Below, piece after piece: positions 1-6,531 of a stretch of DNA of 10,098 nucleotides (position 1 is the first letter of the stretch; the number at the start of each line of letters is the position of its first letter). The notes beneath the pieces are model-generated. The model saw only the letters and a list, made by a program, of their open reading frames with translations, searched no databases and had not been told where the DNA came from. Source of the DNA: Pseudomonadota bacterium (GTDB taxonomy: Bacteria; Pseudomonadota; Gammaproteobacteria; Burkholderiales; Thiobacillaceae). Both the position numbers and the translations under genes were made by a program. Where the stretch lies: the NCBI GenBank assembly GCA_021821425.1, contig JAKACL010000087.1, positions 1 to 10,098 of the forward strand, read 5' to 3'.

Positions 1-1
1 C

Positions 2-64
2 AAGTTGCGCCACCCGACCCGTTCCGAAAAGCTGAAAAGCTTTACTGGAAGCGGCGAACTGTAA
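2..64 (+). CDS. C-terminal tail of an unidentified protein (partial)
   Basis: An open frame enters from the left edge and ends at TAA 62-64, giving about 20 residues that begin KLRHPTRSEK and end in TGSGEL. The stop lies only 4 bases before a strong intrinsic terminator, which is what the 3' end of a real plus-strand gene looks like. The visible piece is rich in basic residues and too short to assign to a family. A second frame (from position 1) is also open through this stretch, so the reading-frame choice rests mainly on the stop-terminator arrangement. I do not recognise the product. Confidence 0.45.
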   Translation, partial: KLRHPTRSEKLKSFTGSGEL

Positions 65-68
65 GCGA

Positions 69-97
69 CCTGCCCCGCCATAGGCGGGGCAGGTTTT
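69..97 (+). terminator. Intrinsic terminator after the left-edge gene
   Basis: A perfect 11-bp GC-rich stem (CCTGCCCCGCC at 69-79, GGCGGGGCAGG at 83-93) closes a 3-base ATA loop and is followed directly by TTTT (94-97). This is a textbook rho-independent terminator for plus-strand transcription. It should isolate the downstream tRNA-slmA unit from the gene at the window edge. Confidence 0.9.
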
Positions 98-196
98 CCA
101 TTTCAAAATCGACAAGATCGCGAAGGCGAGCCGCAGACAGTGCAAGTAGCACGGCAAGGCGAAGCCGACAAAGAGGTTGTCGATTTTGAAATGGAA
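96..196. repeat. Palindrome-flanked repeat-like element, 101 bp
   Basis: Perfect 20-bp inverted arms lie at 96-115 (starts TTCCATTTCAAAATCG) and 177-196 (starts TTGTCGATTTTG). Between them is a 61-base core containing a small hairpin, GTGC-AAGTA-GCAC at 140-152, and a second short palindrome GGC-GAA-GCC at 158-166. The core (GACAGTGCAAGTAGCACGGC) resembles, from memory, dispersed intergenic palindromic sequences of betaproteobacteria, many of which carry a GACAGTACAAGTAGTACGGC-like core. I see no ORF and no clear target-site duplication. It could be a REP- or MITE-like unit, or a second structured 3' end behind the terminator it abuts. Only one copy is in this window, so repetition in the genome is inferred. 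Confidence 0.6.
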
Positions 197-206
197 TCAC
201 GTTTCC

Positions 207-283
<77 letters not shown>

Positions 284-327
284 AACATCGCCGATAATCA
301 TCACCCATAAAAACAAAGGGAGCACTG

Positions 328-912
328 ATGGAAGGGGAAGCCAGAAAACCGGGCGAGCGCCGTTTGCAGATCCTGCAGACGCTGGCTGCAATGCTGCAGG
401 AACCCCAGGCCGAGAAAATCACCACGGCCGCGCTGGCCGCGCGCATCGGCGTGTCGGAAGCGGCGCTGTATCGGCATTTCTCCAGCAAGGCGCAGATGTA
501 TGAAGGCCTGATCGAGTTCATCGAGCAGACGCTGTTCGGGCTGATCGCGCGCATCACTGCCGACACGGCCTCGCCTTCAGCGCAGGTCGAGGCGATTGTC
601 GCCATGCTGCTGAATTTTGCGGCGAAGAATCCGGGCATGACGCGGGTGCTGATCGGCGACGCGCTGGTGCACGAAAACGAACGCCTGCAAAAACGCATCA
701 ACCAGCTGCACGACCGCATCGAGGCACAGTTGCGGCAATGCCTGCGACTCGGCGACGACAAGCAGGCGGCGCTCAGCGGGCCGCTGGCCAATCTGCTGCA
801 GTGCGTGGTGGTGGGGCGCTGGCACCAGTTCGCCAAGAGCGGGTTCACCCGCGCCCCGGGGGGCGACATCGACCTGCTGCTGGCGCGCCTGCTCGACGTA
901 CACGCCGCCTAA
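328..912 (+). CDS. slmA: Nucleoid occlusion factor SlmA (TetR family)
   Basis: A 194-residue TetR-family DNA-binding protein. In E. coli, SlmA binds sites spread over the chromosome and, once on DNA, antagonises FtsZ so that the division septum does not form over the nucleoid. The N-terminal helix-turn-helix (about residues 30-51, ITTAALAARIGVSEAALYRHF split around the turn) is nearly the E. coli sequence. Strongly shared stretches continue through LIEFIE (61-66), NPGMTR (101-106) and RINQLHDRIEAQLRQ (123-137). These go well beyond general TetR similarity, so the assignment is specific. The start is supported by AAGGGAG (316-322) five bases before ATG. The length is close to the family norm of about 198. 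A GATAAT box at 293-298 is a possible -10, but no matching -35 is visible, so co-transcription with the tRNA is equally likely. The stop codon overlaps that of the convergent moeB-like gene. Confidence 0.92.
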   Translation: MEGEARKPGERRLQILQTLAAMLQEPQAEKITTAALAARIGVSEAALYRHFSSKAQMYEGLIEFIEQTLFGLIARITADTASPSAQVEAIVAMLLNFAAKNPGMTRVLIGDALVHENERLQKRINQLHDRIEAQLRQCLRLGDDKQAALSGPLANLLQCVVVGRWHQFAKSGFTRAPGGDIDLLLARLLDVHAA

Positions 913-1676
913 GGTTCCATAGCGCGCCCCGCGCACACCGGGCAATCCGGGTCGCGCGGGACCCGCATCACGCGGGTCTCGGCTGCCAGGCCATCCCATA
1001 ACAGCAGCCGGCCCACCAGCGGGGCGCCCGCGCCAGCCAGATACTTCAGCGCTTCCAGCGCCTGCATCGCGCCGATGATGCCGACCAGCGGTGCGATCAC
1101 GCCGGCCTCGGCGCAACGCACCTCGGGCTCGGCCGTCTGGTCGGGAAACAGGCAGTGGTAGCACGGGCTCGCGGCGTTGCCCGCGTCGAATACGGCCAGC
1201 TGCCCTGAAAAGCCGATCGCCGCGCCGGAGACCAGGGGTTTTTTCAGCGCCACGCAGGCACGATTGACCGCGTGTCGGGTGGCGAAATTGTCCGAGGCGT
1301 CGATCACCAGATCGACCGCCGCCACCGCATTCCGCAAGGCGACTCCGCTCAGCGCCTCGCACAGGGGCTGCACGTCGATTTCCGGGTTGACTGCGCGCAC
1401 GCTGCGCGCCAGGGAGTCGGCCTTGTTGGCGCCGATCGATGCGGTGGCATGCCCGATCTGGCGCTGCAGGTTGGTCAGGTCCACCGTATCGCCATCGGCC
1501 AGCAGCAGGCGGCCCACGCCGGCCGCGCCCAGATAGAGCGCTGCAGGGCAGCCGAGACCACCGGCGCCGACGATCAGCACGGCCGCGTCGCCAATGCGCG
1601 CCTGACCGTCCACGCCGATTTCGGGCAGCAGGATGTGCCGGCTGTAGCGCAGCAGCTGCGTGTCGTTCAGTTCCAT
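909..1676 (-). CDS. moeB: MoeB/ThiF-type E1-like adenylyltransferase (HesA/MoeB/ThiF family)
   Basis: 255 residues, the usual length of MoeB/ThiF. These enzymes use ATP to adenylate the C-terminal glycine of a ubiquitin-like sulfur carrier (MoaD for molybdopterin, ThiS for thiamine), priming it to receive sulfur. Visible signatures are the nucleotide loop GAGGLG (37-42), acidic D61/D63, NLQRQ (69-73, with the Arg finger R72), K85, and DASDN with D129; R72, K85 and D129 match the E. coli MoeB catalytic positions within one residue. Zinc-binding CxxC pairs are C172/C175 and C245/C248. C188 in the RCAEAG segment is at the cysteine shared by MoeB and ThiF. No rhodanese domain is fused. No moaD, thiS or other cofactor gene is nearby, so MoeB versus ThiF cannot be settled here; many betaproteobacteria use one such protein for both. 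It is the last gene of the minus-strand block, 13 bp after the 131-residue gene, with a weak ribosome binding site. Confidence 0.9.
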   Translation of the reverse strand: MELNDTQLLRYSRHILLPEIGVDGQARIGDAAVLIVGAGGLGCPAALYLGAAGVGRLLLADGDTVDLTNLQRQIGHATASIGANKADSLARSVRAVNPEIDVQPLCEALSGVALRNAVAAVDLVIDASDNFATRHAVNRACVALKKPLVSGAAIGFSGQLAVFDAGNAASPCYHCLFPDQTAEPEVRCAEAGVIAPLVGIIGAMQALEALKYLAGAGAPLVGRLLLWDGLAAETRVMRVPRDPDCPVCAGRAMEP

Positions 1677-1689
1677 GATCGGACGCCGG

Positions 1690-2085
1690 CTATTTGTAGC
1701 TGCGCCACTCTTCCGGAGTGTCGTCGCGGTCGCCGTGCAGATGGCGTTCGTAGACCGTCATGAAGGCCTGCTGGGATTTGATGTCCGGCTCGTTGGCCTC
1801 GACATTGCGCCGCTGGACGCTTTCGCAGAAGTAGGCCAGCGCCCGCTTGAGCTTGCTGACCAGGCTGTTGTCGAGGTGGAAGCCCTGGCTTGACAGGGCG
1901 GTCTCGAGGCCTTCCAGCGTGTATTCGCAGAGGTGGTAATGCACATGCAGCCTGAGACCATCGGGGTCCAGCGTCACCGACAGCCCATCGAGGCCCTCGA
2001 GCAGGACCCGCGCACGTTCCGCCTGCCCGGCCGGCAGGGTGTGAAACACGATTTCGCGGTCTTTTTCGAGGTCACATGGGCGCAT
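1690..2085 (-). CDS. Conserved-looking protein of unknown function, possible HMA-like ferredoxin fold
   Basis: 131 residues, no signal peptide or membrane segment, so probably cytoplasmic. I do not recognise a named family. Residues about 10-72 alternate in a beta-alpha-beta-beta-alpha-beta-like pattern: EIVFHTL, a helix QAERARVLLEGL, LSVTLDPDGLRLHVHYH, a helix LEGLETALSSQ, then GFHLD. This recalls heavy-metal-associated (HMA) domains, but the CxxC metal motif is absent. Cysteines occur singly at 4, 53 and 87. Residues 73-131 are helical and highly charged, ending in an acidic, Trp-containing tail. The start ATG has AGGT (minus strand, 2094-2091) five bases upstream. A -10-like TATACT (2120-2115) lies just before it without a convincing -35. 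It is placed between ctpA and the moeB-like gene, in the same direction, 67 bp after ctpA and 13 bp before moeB, so it probably shares their transcript. Function unknown; the fold suggestion is inference. Confidence 0.8.
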   Translation of the reverse strand: MRPCDLEKDREIVFHTLPAGQAERARVLLEGLDGLSVTLDPDGLRLHVHYHLCEYTLEGLETALSSQGFHLDNSLVSKLKRALAYFCESVQRRNVEANEPDIKSQQAFMTVYERHLHGDRDDTPEEWRSYK

Positions 2086-2152
2086 GACACACCTGGCAGA
2101 CGGGGGTTGACCACAGTATAGCGCGCGCCGTGGAGGCGCCGCGTGGCCGTCG

Positions 2153-3553
2153 TCAGCGGCTTTGCAGAATCTGCAGGCCCTTCAGCAGGCCCAGCGCCTG
2201 GTTCACCTGGAAGTCGTTTTTCGAGACGACCTCGCCCGGTTCCAGCGTCAGCGGCTTTCTGTCCTTGCCCGGCTCGGCGGCAGGCGCCTTGATGACGTTG
2301 TCGGGCTTGCCGGGAAGCGCATCACCCTCGGTGGAATTGAGCAGGTGCCGATCGAGATCGGCCTCGCGAATGTTGATCCCATCGTCCTCGGAAGGCATGT
2401 TCGGGTCTTCCACCAGGATGTCCGGCTCGATGCCCTTGGCCTGGATGGAGCGCCCGCCCGGCGTGTAGTAACGCGCCGTGGTGAGCTTGATCGCGGTGCC
2501 GTTGCCGAGCGGCAGGATGGTCTGCACCGAACCCTTGCCAAACGTGCGCGTGCCCATGACGACGGCGCGCTTGTGGTCCTGTAGCGCGCCCGCTACGATC
2601 TCGGACGCCGACGCCGAGCCGCTGTTGACCAGCACCACCATCGGTACAGTCTTCACGCCGGGCGGCAGGCCCTTCAGATAGTCCATCTGCATCGGACGCA
2701 GGTAATGCTCGCGGCTGGCGGTCAGCCGCATCTTGGCATCCTCGGTGCGGCCCTCGGTGTACACCACCAGGCTGTCCGGCTTGAGGAAGGCGGCGCTCAC
2801 CGCCACCGCGCCGTTCAGCAGGCCGCCCGGATCGTTGCGCAGATCCAGCACCAGCCCTTTCAGCGGCGCCTTGTTGTCCTTGTACAGCTTGTCCAGCGCC
2901 TGTGCCAGCAGGTCGCCGGTATGCTCCTGGAACTGGGTCACGCGCACGTAGCCGTAGCCGTTTTCGAGCAGCGTGGACTTGACGCTGCGAATCTTGATGA
3001 CGGCGCGCGTCAGGGTCAGCACAATGGGCTTGTCGACGCCCTTGCGCGCAATGGTGAGCTTGATCGGCGAGCCCGGCTTGCCGCGCATCCGCTTCACCGC
3101 ATCGTTCAGCGTCATGCCCTTAACCGGCGTGTCGTCCAGCTTGACAATCAGATCGCCGGGCTTGACCCCGGCCTTGTAAGCGGGTGTGTCCTCGATCGGC
3201 GAAACCACCTTGACGAAGCCGTCTTCCATGCCGACCTCGATGCCCAGGCCGCCGAATTCGCCCTGGGTGCCGACCTGCAGATCCTTGAACCCTTCGACAT
3301 CCAGATAGGCCGAGTGCGGGTCCAGCCCGGTCAGCATGCCGTTGATCGCCTCGGTGATGAGCTTCTTGTCCTCGACCGGCTCGACGTAATCGCTCTTGAT
3401 GCGGGCGAACACATCGGTAAAGGCGCGCAGCTCCTCGATCGGCAGCGCGGTTTGCGCGTCCTTGTTGGCGATTGCCGACAGGTTGACCGTCAGCGCAGCG
3501 CCGGCCATCAGCCCGGCCAGACCGACGAGGATAAATTTCGCCTTGTGTGTCAT
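2153..3553 (-). CDS. ctpA: Carboxy-terminal processing protease CtpA (peptidase S41)
   Basis: 466-residue periplasmic serine protease with an N-terminal signal/anchor helix (residues 6-28, ILVGLAGLMAGAALTV). The order is an N-terminal helical region (38-90), a PDZ domain (about 97-185, with GLGIEV and AGVKPGDLIVKLDD) and the S41 protease core (about 195-385). The Ser-Lys dyad is visible: S315 in NSGSASASEI and K340 in TFGKGSVQT, 25 residues apart as in E. coli Prc (S430/K455), plus Q344 four residues after the Lys. The C-terminal tail (405-466) is variable and charged. Proteases of this type trim or degrade periplasmic proteins from their C-termini; in Pseudomonas, CtpA degrades peptidoglycan cross-link hydrolases with the lipoprotein LbcA, which is not encoded here. 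The start ATG lies one base after the envC stop (TGA-G-ATG), with only a weak ribosome binding site, pointing to translational coupling. Confidence 0.95.
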   Translation of the reverse strand: MTHKAKFILVGLAGLMAGAALTVNLSAIANKDAQTALPIEELRAFTDVFARIKSDYVEPVEDKKLITEAINGMLTGLDPHSAYLDVEGFKDLQVGTQGEFGGLGIEVGMEDGFVKVVSPIEDTPAYKAGVKPGDLIVKLDDTPVKGMTLNDAVKRMRGKPGSPIKLTIARKGVDKPIVLTLTRAVIKIRSVKSTLLENGYGYVRVTQFQEHTGDLLAQALDKLYKDNKAPLKGLVLDLRNDPGGLLNGAVAVSAAFLKPDSLVVYTEGRTEDAKMRLTASREHYLRPMQMDYLKGLPPGVKTVPMVVLVNSGSASASEIVAGALQDHKRAVVMGTRTFGKGSVQTILPLGNGTAIKLTTARYYTPGGRSIQAKGIEPDILVEDPNMPSEDDGINIREADLDRHLLNSTEGDALPGKPDNVIKAPAAEPGKDRKPLTLEPGEVVSKNDFQVNQALGLLKGLQILQSR

Positions 3554-3554
3554 C

Positions 3555-4823
3555 TCATTTCACCCACAGGAGGGGATTAACAGGACGGCTTTGATGCCGC
3601 ATTTCAAAATACAGACCGGTGTCGGATTGGCCGCCACTGTTGCCGACCGTGGCGATGGCGTCGCCGGGCTGCACCCGGTCGCCCACCTGCTTATACAGAC
3701 TTTCATTATTGCTGTACAGGCTCATGTAGCCCTCCCCGTGGTCCACAATGATCAGATTGCCGAAGCCGCGCAGCCACTCGGAAAACACCACCTGACCGGC
3801 CGCGATCGCCTTCACCGCGGTCCCTTCGGCGGCGCGGATGAACAGGCCTTTCCAATTCACCCCGCCGCCTTCCCTCGGAGCACCGAACCGGTTCATCAGT
3901 TCCCCGGGGACCGGCAGGCGCAGCGAACCCTTCAGGCCCGAGAACGGCCGGTCGCTACGAAACGCCACCGGCGTTTCGGTATTCACGCCCACCGGCTTGC
4001 CGGCTTTGCCCGGCTTGCCGGCCTGCCGTTTGGCCTGCCGTGCCGCGCGCGCTGCCGCTTCGCGTGCAGCCTGCTGCGCCATCAGGCGATTCAGGCGCTG
4101 AACCAGTTGCGTCAGATTGCGCTCGTCGCGCTGCAAGGTGGTGATCTCGCGACGCTGCTGCTGGATCTGCACCGACAGTTTCTGCAAGACCTGCTCGCGT
4201 GCGCGCTTGTCGGCCAGCAGCTTCTTCTGTTCGGCTTCGCGCGCCGCCTGCAGTTGCGACAACTGGTCGGTTTTCTGCGCGGCCGCCTGCCGCAGCGCAA
4301 TGAGCTGCGCCTGATCCGCACGCAGCGCGTCGATCATGTCGTGCTGCGCGCGCGACAGATGGGCCAGGTAACGCAGCTCGCGTGCGGTCTGGTTGGGGTC
4401 GGCGCCGTCAAGGATACGTTTCAGCACCCCGCCCTGGCCGCGCTGATAGGCCCCCTTGAGCACCTGCGCGAGGTGACTCTGTTGCTGGCGGATGCGTGCC
4501 GCCACGGCATCCGCCTGCTCGGTCAGCGTCTGCACATCCTGCTGGGTGCGCTGCCGCTCGGTGTCGAGCTGGCGCAACTGGCTCACCGCGTCGCTGATCG
4601 CCTGTTCGGACTGCCGCAGCTCGTCGACCGCTTCCTTGCGGTGCGCTTGCGTGCTGCGAAACTCCTGCTGCAAGGTTTGCAGCCGGCGCTTCAGCGCATC
4701 GAGTTCGGATTTCTTGAGATCGACCTGGTTGGCAGCGGCCGCCAGGGGCCAGGCCAGCGCCAAGAGGACGAGACAGGTTCGGATGTTCACCCGGTTGAGC
4801 TTACCCCAGCGGCCGCGGATCAC
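3555..4823 (-). CDS. envC: EnvC-type murein hydrolase activator (degenerate M23/LytM domain)
   Basis: 422 residues from the GTG at 4823, or 411 from a second GTG at 4790 (codon 12). The first start forms a GTGA overlap with the gpmI stop; the second gives a more compact signal peptide, so the start is undecided. After a signal peptide (hydrophobic TCLVLLALAWPLAAAA, cleavage near residue 31-32) come long Gln/Arg/Ala-rich coiled coils (about 33-265), a basic Lys-Pro-Gly linker (269-280), and a LytM domain (about 300-422). In that domain the zinc ligands of active M23 peptidases are missing: NWKG (323-326) stands where the first His motif should be, and LYFEMR (404-409) replaces the HxH segment. 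This is the pattern of E. coli EnvC, which does not cut peptidoglycan itself but activates amidases AmiA/AmiB at the septum under FtsEX control. ftsEX and amidase genes are not in the window. Lies between gpmI and ctpA in one probable operon. Confidence 0.93.
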   Translation of the reverse strand: MIRGRWGKLNRVNIRTCLVLLALAWPLAAAANQVDLKKSELDALKRRLQTLQQEFRSTQAHRKEAVDELRQSEQAISDAVSQLRQLDTERQRTQQDVQTLTEQADAVAARIRQQQSHLAQVLKGAYQRGQGGVLKRILDGADPNQTARELRYLAHLSRAQHDMIDALRADQAQLIALRQAAAQKTDQLSQLQAAREAEQKKLLADKRAREQVLQKLSVQIQQQRREITTLQRDERNLTQLVQRLNRLMAQQAAREAAARAARQAKRQAGKPGKAGKPVGVNTETPVAFRSDRPFSGLKGSLRLPVPGELMNRFGAPREGGGVNWKGLFIRAAEGTAVKAIAAGQVVFSEWLRGFGNLIIVDHGEGYMSLYSNNESLYKQVGDRVQPGDAIATVGNSGGQSDTGLYFEMRHQSRPVNPLLWVK

Positions 4824-6361
4824 TCGAATTGAACGAGGGCTTCGCCGGTCATCTCGGGCGGCTGCGGCAGGCCCATCATCTTCAGCAGGGTGGGGCTGAT
4901 GTCTTCCAGCGCGCCGGTTTCCGCCAGCGCGGCACGCCCCCGCCCTATGTAAATCAAGGGCACCAGGTTCATCGTGTGCGCCGTGTGCGCCTGCCCGGTT
5001 TCGACGTCGCGCATCAGCTCGGCGTTGCCGTGGTCGGCAGTCACCAGCACTTCGCCTCCGCGTGCCAGCTGGGCTTCCACCACCCGCCCAAGGCAGGTGT
5101 CGACGGTTTCGATCGCCTTGATCGCCGCCTGCAGGTCGCCGGTATGTCCCACCATGTCCGGGTTGGCGTAGTTACAGATGATGAGGTCGTACTGCTTGCT
5201 GGCTATCGCCGCAACCAGCTTGTCGGTCACCTCGAAAGCGCTCATTTCGGGCTTGAGGTCGTAGGTCGCCACGTCGGGCGAAGGCACCAGCACGCGATCC
5301 TCGCCGGGGAAGGACACTTCCTCGCCGCCGTTGAAGAAGAAGGTGACGTGCGGGTACTTCTCGGTTTCGGCGATGCGCAACTGGCGCAGGCCGAGCTGGG
5401 CGACGTATTCGCCGATCCCGTTCTTGATGCGCTCGGGCGGGAACGCCACCGATACGATGAAATCGTCGCTGTAGCCGGTCAGCGTGCAATACGTAGCCAG
5501 TCGCGGCGTGACCTCGCGTTCGAACTCGCTGAAATCGGGCTCGATGAAAGGACGCGACAGCTGCCGGGCCCGGTCCGACCGGAAGTTGAGGAAAATCACC
5601 GAATCGCCGTCTTCCATTTTCACCGGCTTGCCGCCGGGCGGCAGGATGGCGGTCGCCTTGACGAACTCGTCGGTCTCGCCGCGTGCATAGGCCGCTTCCA
5701 GTCCGGCCTGCGGATTGTCCGCGATGAAGTCGGCGTGTCCCTGGGTGAGCAGGTCGTAGGCGGACTTCACCCGCTGCCAGCGGCGATCGCGGTCCATCGC
5801 GTAATAGCGACCGATCATCGAGGCGATATGGCCGACGCCGGCCTGCTCGATCTTGTCGGTCAGGCGCCTTAAATAGAGCTCGGCGCTCTTGGGCGGCGTG
5901 TCGCGACCATCGAGAAACACGTGAAGGCACACCTTGCGCAAGCCCTCGCGTACGGCCAGGTCGAGCAGCGCGTGAAAATGCGATTCGTGGCTGTGCACCC
6001 CACCGTCCGAGAGCAGACCCAACACGTGCAGGGCCTTGTCGTTGTCGCGCGCCAGATGCACGGCATTGAGCAGCGCGGGGTTGGTGTAGAAATAGCCGGA
6101 CTCGATGGCGCGGTCGATGCGGGTGAACTCCTGGTACACCACGCGGCCCGCGCCGATGTTCAGATGCCCCACCTCGGAATTGCCCATCTGCCCCTTGGGC
6201 AGCCCCACTTCGGATTCGGACGCGTGGATCAGGGTATGCGGATGCTGTTTCCACAGCCGGTCCCAATTGGGCTTGGTGGCCTGTGCTATCGCGTTGTCGG
6301 CGCGTTCTGCGCGGCAACCAAAACCGTCGAGGATGATGAGGAGAACCGGTGTGGTCTTCAT
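4820..6361 (-). CDS. gpmI: 2,3-bisphosphoglycerate-independent phosphoglycerate mutase
   Basis: 513 residues, the normal size of iPGM. This cytoplasmic enzyme interconverts 3- and 2-phosphoglycerate in glycolysis and gluconeogenesis through a phosphoserine intermediate and two metal ions (Mn2+ in well-studied homologues). All key residues are visible: D12 (LDGFG), catalytic S62 (GNSEVGH), H123 (GGVHSH), R153-D154 (DGRDTPP), R185 and R191 (GRYYAMDRD), R261 and R264 (NFRSDRARQ), K335, D402 and H406 (NPDMVGHTG), D443-H444 (TADHGN) and H462 (AHTAHT). The MKTTPVLLIILDGFG start is typical of the family, so ATG 6361 is chosen although no Shine-Dalgarno sequence precedes it; the leader there is a T-run. 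First gene of the minus-strand block; its TGA overlaps the downstream envC GTG. The gpmI-envC pairing is known from enterobacteria and other proteobacteria. Confidence 0.98.
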   Translation of the reverse strand: MKTTPVLLIILDGFGCRAERADNAIAQATKPNWDRLWKQHPHTLIHASESEVGLPKGQMGNSEVGHLNIGAGRVVYQEFTRIDRAIESGYFYTNPALLNAVHLARDNDKALHVLGLLSDGGVHSHESHFHALLDLAVREGLRKVCLHVFLDGRDTPPKSAELYLRRLTDKIEQAGVGHIASMIGRYYAMDRDRRWQRVKSAYDLLTQGHADFIADNPQAGLEAAYARGETDEFVKATAILPPGGKPVKMEDGDSVIFLNFRSDRARQLSRPFIEPDFSEFEREVTPRLATYCTLTGYSDDFIVSVAFPPERIKNGIGEYVAQLGLRQLRIAETEKYPHVTFFFNGGEEVSFPGEDRVLVPSPDVATYDLKPEMSAFEVTDKLVAAIASKQYDLIICNYANPDMVGHTGDLQAAIKAIETVDTCLGRVVEAQLARGGEVLVTADHGNAELMRDVETGQAHTAHTMNLVPLIYIGRGRAALAETGALEDISPTLLKMMGLPQPPEMTGEALVQFE

Positions 6362-6383
6362 GCAAAAAAATATATTGGCTGAC

Positions 6384-6412
6384 TTGATTTTGTGGGATTA
6401 TTTTAATATATG
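6384..6412 (+). promoter_or_regulatory. Possible promoter of the arsR-family gene
   Basis: TTGATT (6384-6389) and TATATG (6407-6412), 17 bases apart, are the best plus-strand pair ahead of the regulator gene, with four of six matches each. The predicted leader would be about 110 bases. The region is AT-rich, so chance matches are likely and confidence is low. If correct, it is back-to-back with the gpmI promoter. Confidence 0.25.
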
Positions 6413-6441
6413 CCTGATTGCTTATCTATATGCAGTCGGCA
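6411..6441. repeat. Imperfect inverted repeat in the gpmI/arsR divergent region
   Basis: TGCC-T-GATTGC (6411-6421) can pair with GCAGTC-GGCA (6432-6441): ten base pairs including one G-T and one bulged T, around a 10-base loop TTATCTATAT. It sits between the two proposed divergent promoters, so it could be a protein-binding site or a leader hairpin. No sequence match to the palindrome upstream of the RND genes was seen. Confidence 0.35.
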
Positions 6442-6453
6442 CTTAGGGAACAA
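6425..6453 (-). promoter_or_regulatory. Possible gpmI operon promoter
   Basis: Reading the minus strand, TTGTTC (6453-6448) and TATAGA (6430-6425) are separated by 17 bases, a reasonable sigma-70 spacing with four of six matches in each box. This would give a leader of about 55-60 bases before gpmI. It lies in the AT-rich divergent region and overlaps an imperfect hairpin (6411-6441). The match is weak and is the best of several poor candidates. Confidence 0.3.
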
Positions 6454-6531
6454 ATAAAGGCGTCGCACCCGCATTCCAACCCCGGATGCCCGAGCGTCAG
6501 GGTACTACATGACAGGATCGAGGTAATGAAT

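Noticed and set aside
577..1362. 261-codon minus-strand frame spanning the end of slmA and the moeB-like gene
   Set aside because: It overlaps two genes with clear family motifs in other frames and has an Arg/Gly-rich composition typical of a shadow.
3555..4220. Active M23 metallopeptidase
   Set aside because: The zinc-binding His/Asp and HxH residues are replaced, so an activator role as in EnvC fits better.
2705..5872. Long plus-strand open frames opposite ctpA, envC and gpmI (2705-3580, 3396-4832, 4829-5872)
   Set aside because: They lie antisense to strongly conserved genes, and their translations are rich in Arg, His, Leu and Gln without motifs, as expected of GC-rich shadow frames.
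6418..6531. N-terminal extension of the ArsR-family protein to ATG 6418
   Set aside because: The extra 38 codons lack ArsR-family similarity, cover the AT-rich promoter region, and a good ribosome binding site sits just before ATG 6532.
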